64,000 nucleotides of DNA from the NCBI RefSeq assembly GCF_902459585.1, contig NZ_CABPSC010000006.1, forward strand, positions 124,001 through 188,000, in the 5' to 3' direction. Source of the stretch: Pandoraea nosoerga (GTDB lineage: Bacteria > Pseudomonadota > Gammaproteobacteria > Burkholderiales > Burkholderiaceae). This document shows positions 30,005 through 39,647 of this stretch, piece after piece (positions within the stretch are counted from its first letter, which is position 1; every line of letters begins with the position of its first letter). The notes under the pieces were generated by a model. The model searched no databases. It was not told where the DNA came from and saw nothing but the letters and a program-made list of their open reading frames with translations. A program made the translations under genes and the position numbers.

Positions 30005-30083
30005 TTTTGCGTTGTCACGCACATGATGGCCTCGTGCCTGTACACTGCGCTTTTTTGCATTCACGAAACCTCGTCGCATAGAC

Positions 30084-30536
30084 ATGGCAGCCAAGCGCAG
30101 AATCGAAGTCAGGAAGTCGGGCGTCCACGGTAAAGGTGTGTACGCGCTCAAGCGCCTCAAGAAGGGAGACCGCGTGATCGAATACAAGGGCGAGATCATT
30201 TCGTGGCGCGAAGCGCTGCGCCGCCATCCGCACGATCCGGAACACCCGACGCATACTTTCTACTTCAGTCTGGAAGACGGCCGCTGCATCGACGGCAAGG
30301 TCAACGGCAACAACGCGCGCTGGATCAACCACGCGTGTTCGCCGAATTGCGAAGCCCGCGAAGAGGGCGATCGCGTGTATATCTATGCGCTGCGCGACAT
30401 CGAGCCGGGCGAAGAGCTTTTTTACGATTACGGTCTGGTGATCGACGCGCGTTACACCAAGAAACTCAAACGAGAATATGCGTGCCACTGCGGCAGCAAG
30501 GATTGCCGCGGCACGTTGCTGGCGCCCAAGCGCTGA
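30084..30536 (+). CDS. SET-domain protein (lysine methyltransferase-like)
   Basis: 150 residues forming an almost minimal SET domain. SAM- and substrate-binding motifs are visible: GKGVYALKRLKKGDRVIEYKGE, the pseudoknot motif RWINHACSPNCEA, and GEELFYDYG. A post-SET-like zinc motif follows (CHCGSKDCRGTLL), matching the C-x-C-x4-C pattern that completes the active site together with the Cys of NHACSPNC. The motifs needed for lysine methylation are present. The bacterial substrate is unknown; histone-like or ribosomal proteins are possible. It is monocistronic and convergent with phhB. Confidence 0.9.
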   Translation: MAAKRRIEVRKSGVHGKGVYALKRLKKGDRVIEYKGEIISWREALRRHPHDPEHPTHTFYFSLEDGRCIDGKVNGNNARWINHACSPNCEAREEGDRVYIYALRDIEPGEELFYDYGLVIDARYTKKLKREYACHCGSKDCRGTLLAPKR

Positions 30537-30737
30537 TTCGCCGGCGAACGCGAAAAAAGGCAGCGTCCGAAAAGTGATCGCAGACCGGCACGCGCGAGCC
30601 GGGCGAGGGTGACGAAGACCGGTTGAGCGGCATCGGTGCGGATCGGGCCTGTGGGGTGCGTCCTGGCCGCGATACCGTCCGATGCTGAGAGAAACGCCCC
30701 GAAACGCGTGGTTGGGGCAATGCGAAGACGGCCGCGT

Positions 30738-31043
30738 TCAGCTCGAGCTGCGGTCGCCGGCAAACTGGTCGATGGCGAGCGCGAGGTCGACGTCGCGCTG
30801 GGTCAGGCCGTCGGCGTCGTGCGTCGAGAGCGTGATGTCCACGCGGTTGTAGACGTTGAACCACTCGGGATGGTGATTCATCTTCTCGGCCTTGAGCGCC
30901 ACTTGCGCCATGAAGCCGAAGGCTTCGTTGAAGTCGTGGAACGTGAAGCTGCGCTGGATGGCGTCGCGGCCGACCACCTGATGCCACTCGGGCAGCACTT
31001 CGGCCAGGCCGGCGCGAGCCTCGGATGAGAGTCGTGTTGTCAT
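30738..31043 (-). CDS. phhB: Pterin-4a-carbinolamine dehydratase
   Basis: 101 residues from ATG 31043. The active-site segment [18 protein letters not shown] and the following [18 protein letters not shown] match the PhhB/DCoH family. It dehydrates 4a-hydroxytetrahydrobiopterin to regenerate the cofactor of phenylalanine hydroxylase. It lies 254 bp downstream of phhA on the same strand, as expected for a functional pair. The longer frame upstream to 31301 lacks family similarity. Confidence 0.95.
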   Translation of the reverse strand: MTTRLSSEARAGLAEVLPEWHQVVGRDAIQRSFTFHDFNEAFGFMAQVALKAEKMNHHPEWFNVYNRVDITLSTHDADGLTQRDVDLALAIDQFAGDRSSS

Positions 31044-31297
31044 AGCATTCCTTTCAAAACGTTCGGTTTGAATCGGGCCAATTCGAACGCACCGGCGTCG
31101 GCACGACGCCAGTGATGGCCGCGCGCCGGACACGGGAGGGTACTCGGCCGAGCCGCACGCGGCGCCCATGAAGCGGCGGGGTCGCCATTTCATGCGGTCT
31201 ATTGTTTCACAGGCAGGCGGTGCGTGTGTCGAAGCGCCTGGATGGGGCGCTGGCAAAGACAAGCGGTGACGAGGGCCGACCCGCTCGCGCGCCGCGC

Positions 31298-32143
31298 TCA
31301 CGCGGGCAGCAGGATTGGCGTGTCTTGCGGCTCGCGAGCGTTTGCCGCGAAAGGTGACGTCTCGGCAAAGGTCTTGAAGAGCGTGGGCAGATCGGCGCGC
31401 ATCGCCTCGAACAGTTGGGCGAAATCATCGATCACGAAGTACGTTTGCTGAAACGTGTCGATGCGGTATTGCGTGCGCAGCACGCGCTCGAGCGAAAAGC
31501 CGATGCGGTTCGGTTCGCGCGAGGTGAGGGAGAACTCGGTTTCGCCGCGGCTCGAGACGATGCCGGCGCCGTAGATGCGCAGACCGTCGCCGTCGCGCAT
31601 CAGACCGAATTCGACGGTGTACCAGTACAGGCGTGCGAGCAGCGGCAGTGCGCCCAGCGACTGCGCGAGCTTGCCGGCCTCGCCATAGGCCTGCATGAAC
31701 TCGGCGAACACCGGGTTGGCAAGCAGCGGTACGTGACCGAATACGTCGTGAAAGCAGTCGGGTTCCTGCAGGTAGTCGAGCTGATCGGGGCGTCGCATCC
31801 ACCATGTGGCCGGAAAGCGACGATGGGCGAGATGGTCGAAGAAGACCTCGTCCGGCACGAGGCCGGGCACCGCGACGACCTGCCAGCCGGTGGCGCGCAT
31901 CAGTTTTTCGTTGAGACGGGCGAACTCCGGCACGCGACGGGCGTCCATGTCGAGAGCGTGAATACCGTCCATGAACGCCTCGCACACGCGTCCGGGAAGC
32001 ATTGCCGTCTGACGTTCGTAGAGTTGTTGCCACACCGCGTGATCGACCGCGCCGTATTGTTCGACGGGCTGGTCGATCGTGAAGTCGGGCCGGGTCGTGA
32101 GACCGGCGTCGAACTGCTCCTGGAGCATGGCGGTGAGGGACAT
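31298..32143 (-). CDS. phhA: Phenylalanine 4-monooxygenase
   Basis: 281 residues, the bacterial single-domain size. The iron ligands are visible as His-x4-His in [14 protein letters not shown] and Glu in [10 protein letters not shown]. The family segment [20 protein letters not shown] is intact. It hydroxylates Phe to Tyr using molecular oxygen and tetrahydropterin. It is divergent from an Lrp/AsnC regulator gene, with a palindromic site in the 141-bp gap, so Lrp-type control by aromatic amino acids is likely. PhhB downstream recycles the pterin. Confidence 0.96.
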   Translation of the reverse strand: MSLTAMLQEQFDAGLTTRPDFTIDQPVEQYGAVDHAVWQQLYERQTAMLPGRVCEAFMDGIHALDMDARRVPEFARLNEKLMRATGWQVVAVPGLVPDEVFFDHLAHRRFPATWWMRRPDQLDYLQEPDCFHDVFGHVPLLANPVFAEFMQAYGEAGKLAQSLGALPLLARLYWYTVEFGLMRDGDGLRIYGAGIVSSRGETEFSLTSREPNRIGFSLERVLRTQYRIDTFQQTYFVIDDFAQLFEAMRADLPTLFKTFAETSPFAANAREPQDTPILLPA

Positions 32144-32208
32144 GATGCGGACGACTCAATCAAGCGGTTGCAATGATTGAAAGTGTAGTGCGCAGGGCGT
32201 GCGAAATG

Positions 32209-32223
32209 GGCGCATAATGCGCC
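32209..32223. promoter_or_regulatory. Candidate Lrp operator between phhA and lrp
   Basis: A perfect 7-bp palindrome GGCGCAT-A-ATGCGCC is followed by two GCATAA direct repeats at 32241-32246 and 32252-32257, spaced 11 bp, one helical turn. All lie between the divergent starts of phhA and the Lrp gene. Confidence 0.6.
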
Positions 32224-32284
32224 TGTGGTGAAAGTGGTTTGCATAAAGTTCGCATAAAAAAGCGATTTATTGCGGAGAATCGTC

Positions 32285-32776
32285 ATGCTTGATCTGGATA
32301 GCTTCGATTTGGCCCTTCTGGACGCATTGCAGAAGGAAGGACGGGCCACGCATCACCAGTTGGCCGAGCACGTGGCGCTCTCTGCGTCACAGATCGGCCG
32401 GCGCTTGCAGCGGCTCGAAGCGGCGGGGGTCATCGAGGGATATCGCGTGGTGCTGCGGCCCGAGGCGCTGGGCCTGGCCGTGACGGCGTTCACGACACTG
32501 CGTCTGCAGCATCACGGCGACCAGGTCATCGAGCGCTTCCAGGCGGAGATCGATCTGCTGCCCGAGGTGCTCGAGTGTCACGCCGTGGTCGGCGAGGCGG
32601 ACTACCTGCTGCGAATCGTCGTCCCGGATCTGAACGCGTTGTCGGCGTTCGTCATGAAGCGGCTGATGCAGGTGCCGGGCGTCGAGAACGTTCGCTCGAA
32701 CATCGTGCTGAGCGCTTTCAAGCGCAGCAACGCGCTGCCCCTCCACTATCTGGCCAACCGGCAGACGTCGCGCTGA
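32285..32776 (+). CDS. Lrp/AsnC-family regulator, probable activator of phhAB
   Basis: 163 residues. The N-terminal helix-turn-helix begins LDSFDLALLDALQKEGRATHHQL, with recognition helix ALSASQIGRRLQRLE. The C-terminal RAM effector domain includes VLECHAVVGEADYLLRIVVPD and PGVENVRSNIVLSAFKRSNALPL. Ligands are typically amino acids. Its position divergent from phhA matches known regulators of phenylalanine hydroxylase operons. ATG 32285 has GGAG upstream and is preferred over an in-frame TTG at 32270. Confidence 0.92.
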   Translation: MLDLDSFDLALLDALQKEGRATHHQLAEHVALSASQIGRRLQRLEAAGVIEGYRVVLRPEALGLAVTAFTTLRLQHHGDQVIERFQAEIDLLPEVLECHAVVGEADYLLRIVVPDLNALSAFVMKRLMQVPGVENVRSNIVLSAFKRSNALPLHYLANRQTSR

Positions 32777-32885
32777 CAGGCGCGACGGCCCGCAGCCGCG
32801 CGCCCGAGCCGTCCGGGCCTTTCGAAACCTTCCGAGGCTTCCGGGCCGCGAGACACGCCCGGAATGGCGCAGTCGTCACGCCGCC

Positions 32886-33401
32886 TCAGTCGGACGGCAT
32901 GAGCCACGGTTTCACGTATCGCCCATAGATCAGCGACTGGACCAGGGCGACTGTGGAGCCGACCAGCACCTCAATCACGCGCAGCATGGCGAGGCTCAGT
33001 TCTTCGTGCAGCCCTTGCTCCTGACCGCTCAAGGCCGCGGACATCAGGATCACGACCGTTGCCGGCCCGAGCCGCCAGTTCGACGGATAGTTCTGCACCA
33101 GCATGGCCGCGAGCGTGGCGATCGTGATGCCCAGCAGCATCGGCGCCAGCCCCGGCCCGATCATCAGCAAGACCACACATGCCACGACCGCGCCGGTGAT
33201 CGTGTTGATCGAGCGCGCCTTGAAGTTGCTGCGCGCCTGCATCGGGTCGGGCTCGGTAACGATGATGAGCGAGATCATCGCCCAGTACGGCTCCGGAAAG
33301 CCGGCGGCGCGCAGACCGAACCAGACGATCAGCGAACCGGTGAGGATCTTGACCAGGTAGACCAGCGCGTTCTTCTTCGGATGGAGAAAGGCGATGGACA
33401 T
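32886..33401 (-). CDS. FUSC-family inner membrane protein
   Basis: 171 residues starting at MSIAFLHPKKNALVYLVKIL, with about four to five membrane helices. The motif FPEPYWAMISLIIVTEPD and the repeat-like AARSI/FKARSINTITGAVVACV region match the fusaric acid resistance/aromatic acid exporter (FUSC) half-domain. It is much shorter than full FUSC exporters, so it may act as a dimer or have a different role. It is divergent from the macroglobulin gene. An upstream extension to 33560 is not membrane-like and is excluded. Confidence 0.75.
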   Translation of the reverse strand: MSIAFLHPKKNALVYLVKILTGSLIVWFGLRAAGFPEPYWAMISLIIVTEPDPMQARSNFKARSINTITGAVVACVVLLMIGPGLAPMLLGITIATLAAMLVQNYPSNWRLGPATVVILMSAALSGQEQGLHEELSLAMLRVIEVLVGSTVALVQSLIYGRYVKPWLMPSD

Positions 33402-33607
33402 GGCGCGCTCGCAACGCACATAGGGAAAGACGCCAGTGTGACATAGGCCGCGTCCTGGACCCAATGCGCCGAATTCCGAACGCGTGAAGCATACGATCCG
33501 AATTCTGACGTTCGTCTGCGAGCGATGCGAGAATCGGCCGGAAACGGTTCGAATTGCCAAGGACTGCGGGTTAGAATCGCCTCACCAGAACTCGGGAGGA
33601 GTCCGGC

Positions 33608-36600
33608 ATGCATAGCCGAACGCAACGCGTCTGGCCGGCTGCGCCGTTGGCGTGGGCGGCACTCTGTCTAGGAATGGGGATAGCGGTGCCGGCGCATGCC
33701 GCGCGCATCGTCAGCGTGAGCCCCCAGGGTGAAGTGGCCAGCGTGGATCAGGTGGTCGTCAAGTTCGACGAGGCGATGGTGCCCGCCGGCGATCCCCGGG
33801 CGAGCGCGCCGGCCGCCGTGCGTTGCACCGACGCATCGCTCACCGGCGACGGCCACTGGCTGGAACCGAAGATCTGGGTCTACGACTTCAAACAACCGCT
33901 GCCCCCGGGCGCGAAATGTACGGTGGAGGCGCGCAGCGGCCTGTCTGCCGCATCCGGTACGCCGCTCTCGGGCGCCACGCGCTACGCATTCAATACGGGC
34001 GGGCCGGCCGTCACCACGATTCGCCCGTCGTATGGGCCGATCGACGAGAACCAGATCTTCGTTCTTACGCTCAACGGCCCCGCACAGCAGGCAAGCGTGA
34101 CACAGAACGCCTGGTGCGAGACCGAAGGCGTAGGCGAGCGTCTGGGCGTGAAGTGGATCGAAGGCGACACGCGCACGGCGCTGCTCAAGCGCTTCAATCT
34201 CGAAAAGCAGTCCGCTCGCGTGGTCATGCTGCAATGCAATCGCACGCTCGCCGCCGGCGCCAAGGTGCATCTGGTGTGGGGCGCGGGCATCACCACGCCG
34301 TCGGGCGTGCCCACGCGCCAGGCGCGGCGCTTCGAATACGACGTGCGCGAGCCGTTTACCGCGAGTTTCAGTTGCGAGCGCGAGAACGCGAACGCGCCGT
34401 GCACGCCGCTGCGTGCGCTGCGCCTGACATTCAACTCGCCGGTCGCGCGCGACATGGCGGCGAAGATACGGTTGCAGGGCGCAGGGGCCGAACGCTCGCC
34501 GAAGTTCGGCGATACGGACCGCGCGTCGAGCGTGAGCGACGTGACCTTCGACGCGCCGTTCCCCGAAAAGGCCGAGCTCACGATCACGCTGCCGAAGGGC
34601 TTCACCGACGACAGCGGGCGAGCACTGGACAACGCCAGCGAATTCCCGCTGAAGACGAAGATGGCGACCATGCCGCCGCTGGCCAAATTCGCTGCGGCGC
34701 CGTTCGGGATTGTCGAGCGCTTCGCGGAGCCGGGCATGCCGCCGATGCTGCCCGTCACGCTGCGCAAGGTCGAGCCGGCACTTCAGATCAACGGTCTGGG
34801 CGTGGCGGGGGAGGCTGCCAGGGCAAACGGCCGCACCCTGCAATTGCGCGTCGATGACGACGTCCAGGTCATGGAATGGCTCTCGCGCGTGCGTCGGTTC
34901 GACGAAACGACGATGACGCGCCAGCAGATCGCGCAAGCCATGCCGACGATCCTCACGGCGCCCGCGGCGAAGGAGACGTTCGGGCCGAACGCCGCGACGA
35001 TCGTGGAAGACAAGCTCACGCGCTACGACACCCGCAGCCTGTCGCTGCTCTCCGGTCTACCGGGCGTGCAGGCCTTGACGTTGCCCGTGCCGAAGGACAA
35101 GGACCCGCGTCCGTTCGAGGTCGTGGGTATTCCGTTCCAGAAGCCCGGCTTCTATGTCGTGGAGCTCGCCTCTCCCTCACTCGGGGCGGCGCTGCTCGGC
35201 AAGTCGCTGCCGATGTACGTGCGCACCACGGTGCTCGTGACCAACCTCGGCGTGCACTTCAAGATGGGGCGGGAGAACGCCGTGGCGTGGGTTACCACGC
35301 TCGACAAGGGACAGCCCGTGGCCAATGCGCACGTGCGCGTGCTCGACTGCGAGGGCGCCGAAGTGGCGTCCGCCATCACCGACAAGACCGGCGTGGCGAA
35401 GATCGACAAATCGCTCGATCGCTACCGCTATTGCGAGAAGACGATGCGCTCGGGCTACTTCGTGGTGGCGCGTACGCAGGGCAACGATCCCGACATGGCG
35501 TTCGTGTCGTCGGACTCCGATCGCGGCATCGAGCCGTGGCGTTTCCATGTGCCGACCGACGGCGGCAGCAGTCCGACCCTTCGCGCGCAGACCGTGTTCG
35601 ATCGCATGCTGTTGCGCGTTGGCGAGACGGTCTCGATGAAACACTTCATCCGCCAGGAGACCATGCAGGGGCTGGCGTTGCCGGCGAGCCTGCCCTCGCG
35701 GCTCACGATCACGCATCAGGGCTCGGGGCAGACATACACCCAGCCCATCAAGTGGCGTAACGGACGCCTGGCGGAGAGCAGCTTCCAGATTCCGCAGGGC
35801 GCGAAGCTCGGCGAGTACACGGTCACGCTCGACTACAGCGACGGCGATACGCGGCCGAGCACCTATCCCACGTCGCTCGATGCGGGCCATTTCCGTGTGG
35901 AAGCATTCCGCCTGCCGGTGCTCGCCGGCTCGATCGGCGTGCGCGACGCTGCGAAGTCCGCGCTCGTCAACAAGACCGAAGCGCCCGTGAGCGTGCAGGT
36001 GAATTACGTCTCGGGAGGGCCGGCCGGCAATTTGCCGGTGCGCGTGTCCGCGCTGTTGCGCGTGCGCGACCTGGCGTTCGACGGCTATGACGACTTCAGC
36101 TTCACGCCGTATCGGCCGCCATCGGCCCGGTCCGGTGCGCCCGACGACGATCAGGGCGACGACGAGAGTTCGGGCGCGGTCGATCAGAAGCTGGTCGCCG
36201 ACAAGCAGCGGCTCGTGCTCGACCGAAATGGCGCGGGCAATCTGACGCTCAAGGATCTGCCCAAGGTCGACCGTCCGAGCGACCTGATGCTCGAAGCGAG
36301 TTTTGCGGACCCGAACGGGGAGATCCAGACGCTGCGCGGCAATGCCACGTTGTGGCCGGCCAACCTGATCACCGGGGTGCGCAGCGAGAGCTGGGTGTCC
36401 GTGACGAACAAGCTGCCGGTCAAGGCGCTCGCACTCGACCTGCAGGGCAAGCCGAAGGCTGGTGTCGCCATGGAGGTGCGCGCCGAAGCGCGCATCACGA
36501 TCAGCAGCCGCAAGCGCATGGTCGGCGGGTTCTACGCGTATGACAATCGCACCGAGGTGAAGGACCTTGGCAAGGTGTGCAGCGGCAAGACGGACGATCG

Positions 36601-39600
36601 CGGCATGTTGTCGTGCGACGTGTCGCTCTCCCAGCCGGGGGAGGTCACCCTCGTGGCACAGGCCAAGGATGACAAGGGCAACCTGAGCACGTCGACCACG
36701 AGCGTCTGGGTGACCGGGCGCGGCGAAGTCTGGTTCGGTGGCGACAACACCGATCGCATGGACGTGCTGCCGGAGCGCCGCGCCTACGAACCGGGCGAGA
36801 CCGCGAAGCTGCAGGTGCGCATGCCGTTCCGCTCGGCCACGGCGCTCGTTGCCATCGAGCGTGAGGGCGTGATGGACACGCGCACGATCGAGATTTCGGG
36901 CCAGGACCCGAACATCTCGCTCAAGGTGGACCCATCGTGGGGGCCGAACGTCTATGTCTCGGTCCTCGCCGTGCGCGGACGTATCCACGAAGTGCCGTGG
37001 TATTCATTCTTCCAGTGGGGCTGGAAGCAGCCGCTGGAATGGTTCCGCGCGTTCTGGTACGAGGGCCGCGAATATCAGGCGCCGACCGGGCTGGTCGATC
37101 TCGGCAAGCCGGCGTACCGCTTCGGTTTGGCGGAGTTGCGCGTCGGCACGGCCGGCCAGCGCCTCGGCGTGGAAGTGAAACCCGACGCGCCCACATATCC
37201 GGTGCGCGGCCACGCGAAGGTGCGCATCAAGGTCACGCAGCCTGACGGCAAGCCCGTCGCGCCGGGCTCCGAAGTCGCGGTCGCAGCCGTGGACGAAGCG
37301 CTGCTGGAACTGGCGCCGAACACCAGTTGGAATCTTCTGGACGCCATGTGGCAGCGGCGAAGCTACAGCGTGACGACGGCCACCGCGCAAATGGAGATCA
37401 TCGGCCGGCGTCACTACGGGCGCAAGGCCGTGCCGGCCGGCGGTGGCGGTGGCAAGAGTCCTACGCGAGAGCTTTTCGACACGTTACTGCTGTGGCAGCC
37501 GCGTGTGACGCTCGACGACAAGGGCGAGGCCACGGTGGACGTGCCGCTCAACGACTCGCTGTCGAGTTTCCGCATCGTCGCCGTGGCCGACGACGGCAAG
37601 CCGGGGGCGCAGGCGCTCGGCTGGTTCGGTACGGGCAGTGCAACGATCCGCACCACGCAGGATCTGCAACTGATCTCGGGTCTGCCCCCGCTGGTGCGCG
37701 AGGGAGACAACTACCGTGCCCAGTTCACCGTTCGCAACACGACGCAGCACGCCATGCAGGTGCAGCTCACCGCAAGGGCGACCCAGTTGACGCTCGCGCC
37801 GCAGAGAATCGACGTGCCCGCCGGGGAATCGCGCGAAGTGGCCTGGGAAGTCACGGCGCCGACCGGGCTTGGCGACACGCGCGCCCAGCGACTGCTCTGG
37901 GAGGTCAGCGCGCAGGCGCCGGCCGTGGGCGCCGCGCCCGCGGCAAGCGATGCCATCAAGGTTGGCCAGGACATACAGCCCTCATTGCCGGCGACCGTGC
38001 AGCAGTCCGTGCTCATGCAGGTCGAGGGCAGCCTGACGCTGCCCATGGCGCCGCCCACGGGGGCAGTGGCCGACAGTACCGGCAAGTTGCGCGGCGGCGT
38101 TCGCGTGAACATGCAGCCGCGTCTGTCGCAGGGGCTGCCGGGCGTGAAGCGATGGTTCGAGCTGTATCCGTATGCGTGTCTGGAGCAGCAGGCATCCAAA
38201 GCGCTGGGGCTGCGCGACGTCGCGCAATGGAAGCGGGTGATGGGCACACTGCCGTCGTATCTCGACGACGACGGCCTGGCGAGCTATTTCCCGCCGCAGG
38301 AGGGGTTTGCCAGCCAGGGCAGCGACACGCTTACCGCCTATCTGCTTTCTGTGAGCAGCGAAGCCAAGGCGCTCGATCCGGCGTATGCGTTGCCGGACGA
38401 CGCTCTCGCGCGCATGCAGGACGGCCTCACCGCGTTCGTGGAAGGGCGCCTGACCCGCCGCTTCTGGGCGCCGCGCGACGATCTCACGCTGCGCAAGCTC
38501 AGTGCGATCGAGGCGCTCTCGCGATACGGTCGCGCGAATGCGCGCATGTTGAGCTCGCTCACGCTCACGCCGAACGACTGGCCGACCTCGGCCGTGATCG
38601 ACTGGTACGCCATTTTGCAGCGCTTGCCCGATGCGCCGCAGCGCGCCGAGCGTCTGGCGCAGGCCGAGCAGATTCTGCGGGCACGCCTGTCGTATCAGGG
38701 CACGCGCGTGGGTTTTTCGACGCAGGCGAGCGACGACCTGTGGTGGCTCATGGTCGGTCCGCAGACCAATGCCGCGCGTCTGGCCTTGCTCATGAACGCC
38801 AATCCGGCGTGGAAGGACGACATGCCGCGGCTCGTGGTGGGCCTGCTCGGCTTGCAGTCGCGCGGCGCGTGGTCGACGACGACGGCAAACGTCTGGGGCG
38901 GATTGGCGGTGGATCGCTTCTCCGCACGCTTCGAGCGCGATACGCCCACAGGGCAGACTGCGATTCAATGGCAGCGTGACAATCAGACGAGCGGCGGCGT
39001 ACAGACGGTGGACTGGGACAAGCTCAAGCCGGGGACCGTGCCGCCGACCGTTTCCCTGCCGTGGCTGAGCCACGCCGCGGTGGGGGCGGACAGCGCACGC
39101 GACGTGCTGCGTCTTGACCAGACGGGTGCGGGCAAGCCGTGGGCCACGATCCAGAGTCTCGCGGCGGTACCCCTCAAGGCGCCGTTCTCCGCCGGGTATC
39201 GGGTCACGCGCAGCGTGCAGGTGCAGGACGCCGCAGAGCGCAGCGGCGAGAGCTTCGTGCGCGGGGCCGTGCTTCGCGTGCGGCTCGACATCGATGCGCA
39301 GGCCGACATGCGGTGGGTGGTCGTGAGCGACCCGCTGCCGGGTGGCGCGACGGTGCTCGGCGGCGGGCTCGGGCGCGACTCGGCGATTGCGACGCAGGGC
39401 GAGAAGACCGAGGGCGCCATGCCGGCGTTCGAGGAGCGGGCACAGGACGCCTATCGGGCGTACTTCGACTATCTGCCGAAGGGGCAGCATCGAATCGAGT
39501 ACACCGTGCGTCTGAACAACGTGGGCAAGTTCGCCACGCCGCCCACGCGCGTCGAAGCGATGTACGAGCCGGCCATGTACGGCGAGGCGCCGAATGCGCC

Positions 39601-39628
39601 GGTGCAGGTCGTGCCGGCGAAACCTTGA
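33608..39628 (+). CDS. Bacterial alpha-2-macroglobulin with thioester motif
   Basis: 2006 residues. A Sec signal peptide ends at about AHA/ARIV (residue ~35), with no lipobox, unlike the lipoprotein E. coli YfhM. It has macroglobulin-type beta domains over the first ~1200 residues and an alpha-2-macroglobulin core with NTSWNLLDAMWQRRSYSVTT. The thioester motif is YACLEQQASKALGL, with Cys near residue 1524. The protein traps proteases that attack the cell wall or periplasm by covalent thioester capture. Co-location with pbpC two genes downstream is the classical arrangement, interpreted as repair after a breach of the envelope. Confidence 0.93.
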   Translation: MHSRTQRVWPAAPLAWAALCLGMGIAVPAHAARIVSVSPQGEVASVDQVVVKFDEAMVPAGDPRASAPAAVRCTDASLTGDGHWLEPKIWVYDFKQPLPPGAKCTVEARSGLSAASGTPLSGATRYAFNTGGPAVTTIRPSYGPIDENQIFVLTLNGPAQQASVTQNAWCETEGVGERLGVKWIEGDTRTALLKRFNLEKQSARVVMLQCNRTLAAGAKVHLVWGAGITTPSGVPTRQARRFEYDVREPFTASFSCERENANAPCTPLRALRLTFNSPVARDMAAKIRLQGAGAERSPKFGDTDRASSVSDVTFDAPFPEKAELTITLPKGFTDDSGRALDNASEFPLKTKMATMPPLAKFAAAPFGIVERFAEPGMPPMLPVTLRKVEPALQINGLGVAGEAARANGRTLQLRVDDDVQVMEWLSRVRRFDETTMTRQQIAQAMPTILTAPAAKETFGPNAATIVEDKLTRYDTRSLSLLSGLPGVQALTLPVPKDKDPRPFEVVGIPFQKPGFYVVELASPSLGAALLGKSLPMYVRTTVLVTNLGVHFKMGRENAVAWVTTLDKGQPVANAHVRVLDCEGAEVASAITDKTGVAKIDKSLDRYRYCEKTMRSGYFVVARTQGNDPDMAFVSSDSDRGIEPWRFHVPTDGGSSPTLRAQTVFDRMLLRVGETVSMKHFIRQETMQGLALPASLPSRLTITHQGSGQTYTQPIKWRNGRLAESSFQIPQGAKLGEYTVTLDYSDGDTRPSTYPTSLDAGHFRVEAFRLPVLAGSIGVRDAAKSALVNKTEAPVSVQVNYVSGGPAGNLPVRVSALLRVRDLAFDGYDDFSFTPYRPPSARSGAPDDDQGDDESSGAVDQKLVADKQRLVLDRNGAGNLTLKDLPKVDRPSDLMLEASFADPNGEIQTLRGNATLWPANLITGVRSESWVSVTNKLPVKALALDLQGKPKAGVAMEVRAEARITISSRKRMVGGFYAYDNRTEVKDLGKVCSGKTDDRGMLSCDVSLSQPGEVTLVAQAKDDKGNLSTSTTSVWVTGRGEVWFGGDNTDRMDVLPERRAYEPGETAKLQVRMPFRSATALVAIEREGVMDTRTIEISGQDPNISLKVDPSWGPNVYVSVLAVRGRIHEVPWYSFFQWGWKQPLEWFRAFWYEGREYQAPTGLVDLGKPAYRFGLAELRVGTAGQRLGVEVKPDAPTYPVRGHAKVRIKVTQPDGKPVAPGSEVAVAAVDEALLELAPNTSWNLLDAMWQRRSYSVTTATAQMEIIGRRHYGRKAVPAGGGGGKSPTRELFDTLLLWQPRVTLDDKGEATVDVPLNDSLSSFRIVAVADDGKPGAQALGWFGTGSATIRTTQDLQLISGLPPLVREGDNYRAQFTVRNTTQHAMQVQLTARATQLTLAPQRIDVPAGESREVAWEVTAPTGLGDTRAQRLLWEVSAQAPAVGAAPAASDAIKVGQDIQPSLPATVQQSVLMQVEGSLTLPMAPPTGAVADSTGKLRGGVRVNMQPRLSQGLPGVKRWFELYPYACLEQQASKALGLRDVAQWKRVMGTLPSYLDDDGLASYFPPQEGFASQGSDTLTAYLLSVSSEAKALDPAYALPDDALARMQDGLTAFVEGRLTRRFWAPRDDLTLRKLSAIEALSRYGRANARMLSSLTLTPNDWPTSAVIDWYAILQRLPDAPQRAERLAQAEQILRARLSYQGTRVGFSTQASDDLWWLMVGPQTNAARLALLMNANPAWKDDMPRLVVGLLGLQSRGAWSTTTANVWGGLAVDRFSARFERDTPTGQTAIQWQRDNQTSGGVQTVDWDKLKPGTVPPTVSLPWLSHAAVGADSARDVLRLDQTGAGKPWATIQSLAAVPLKAPFSAGYRVTRSVQVQDAAERSGESFVRGAVLRVRLDIDAQADMRWVVVSDPLPGGATVLGGGLGRDSAIATQGEKTEGAMPAFEERAQDAYRAYFDYLPKGQHRIEYTVRLNNVGKFATPPTRVEAMYEPAMYGEAPNAPVQVVPAKP

Positions 39629-39647
39629 CCCCGGGAGACACGCCGAC

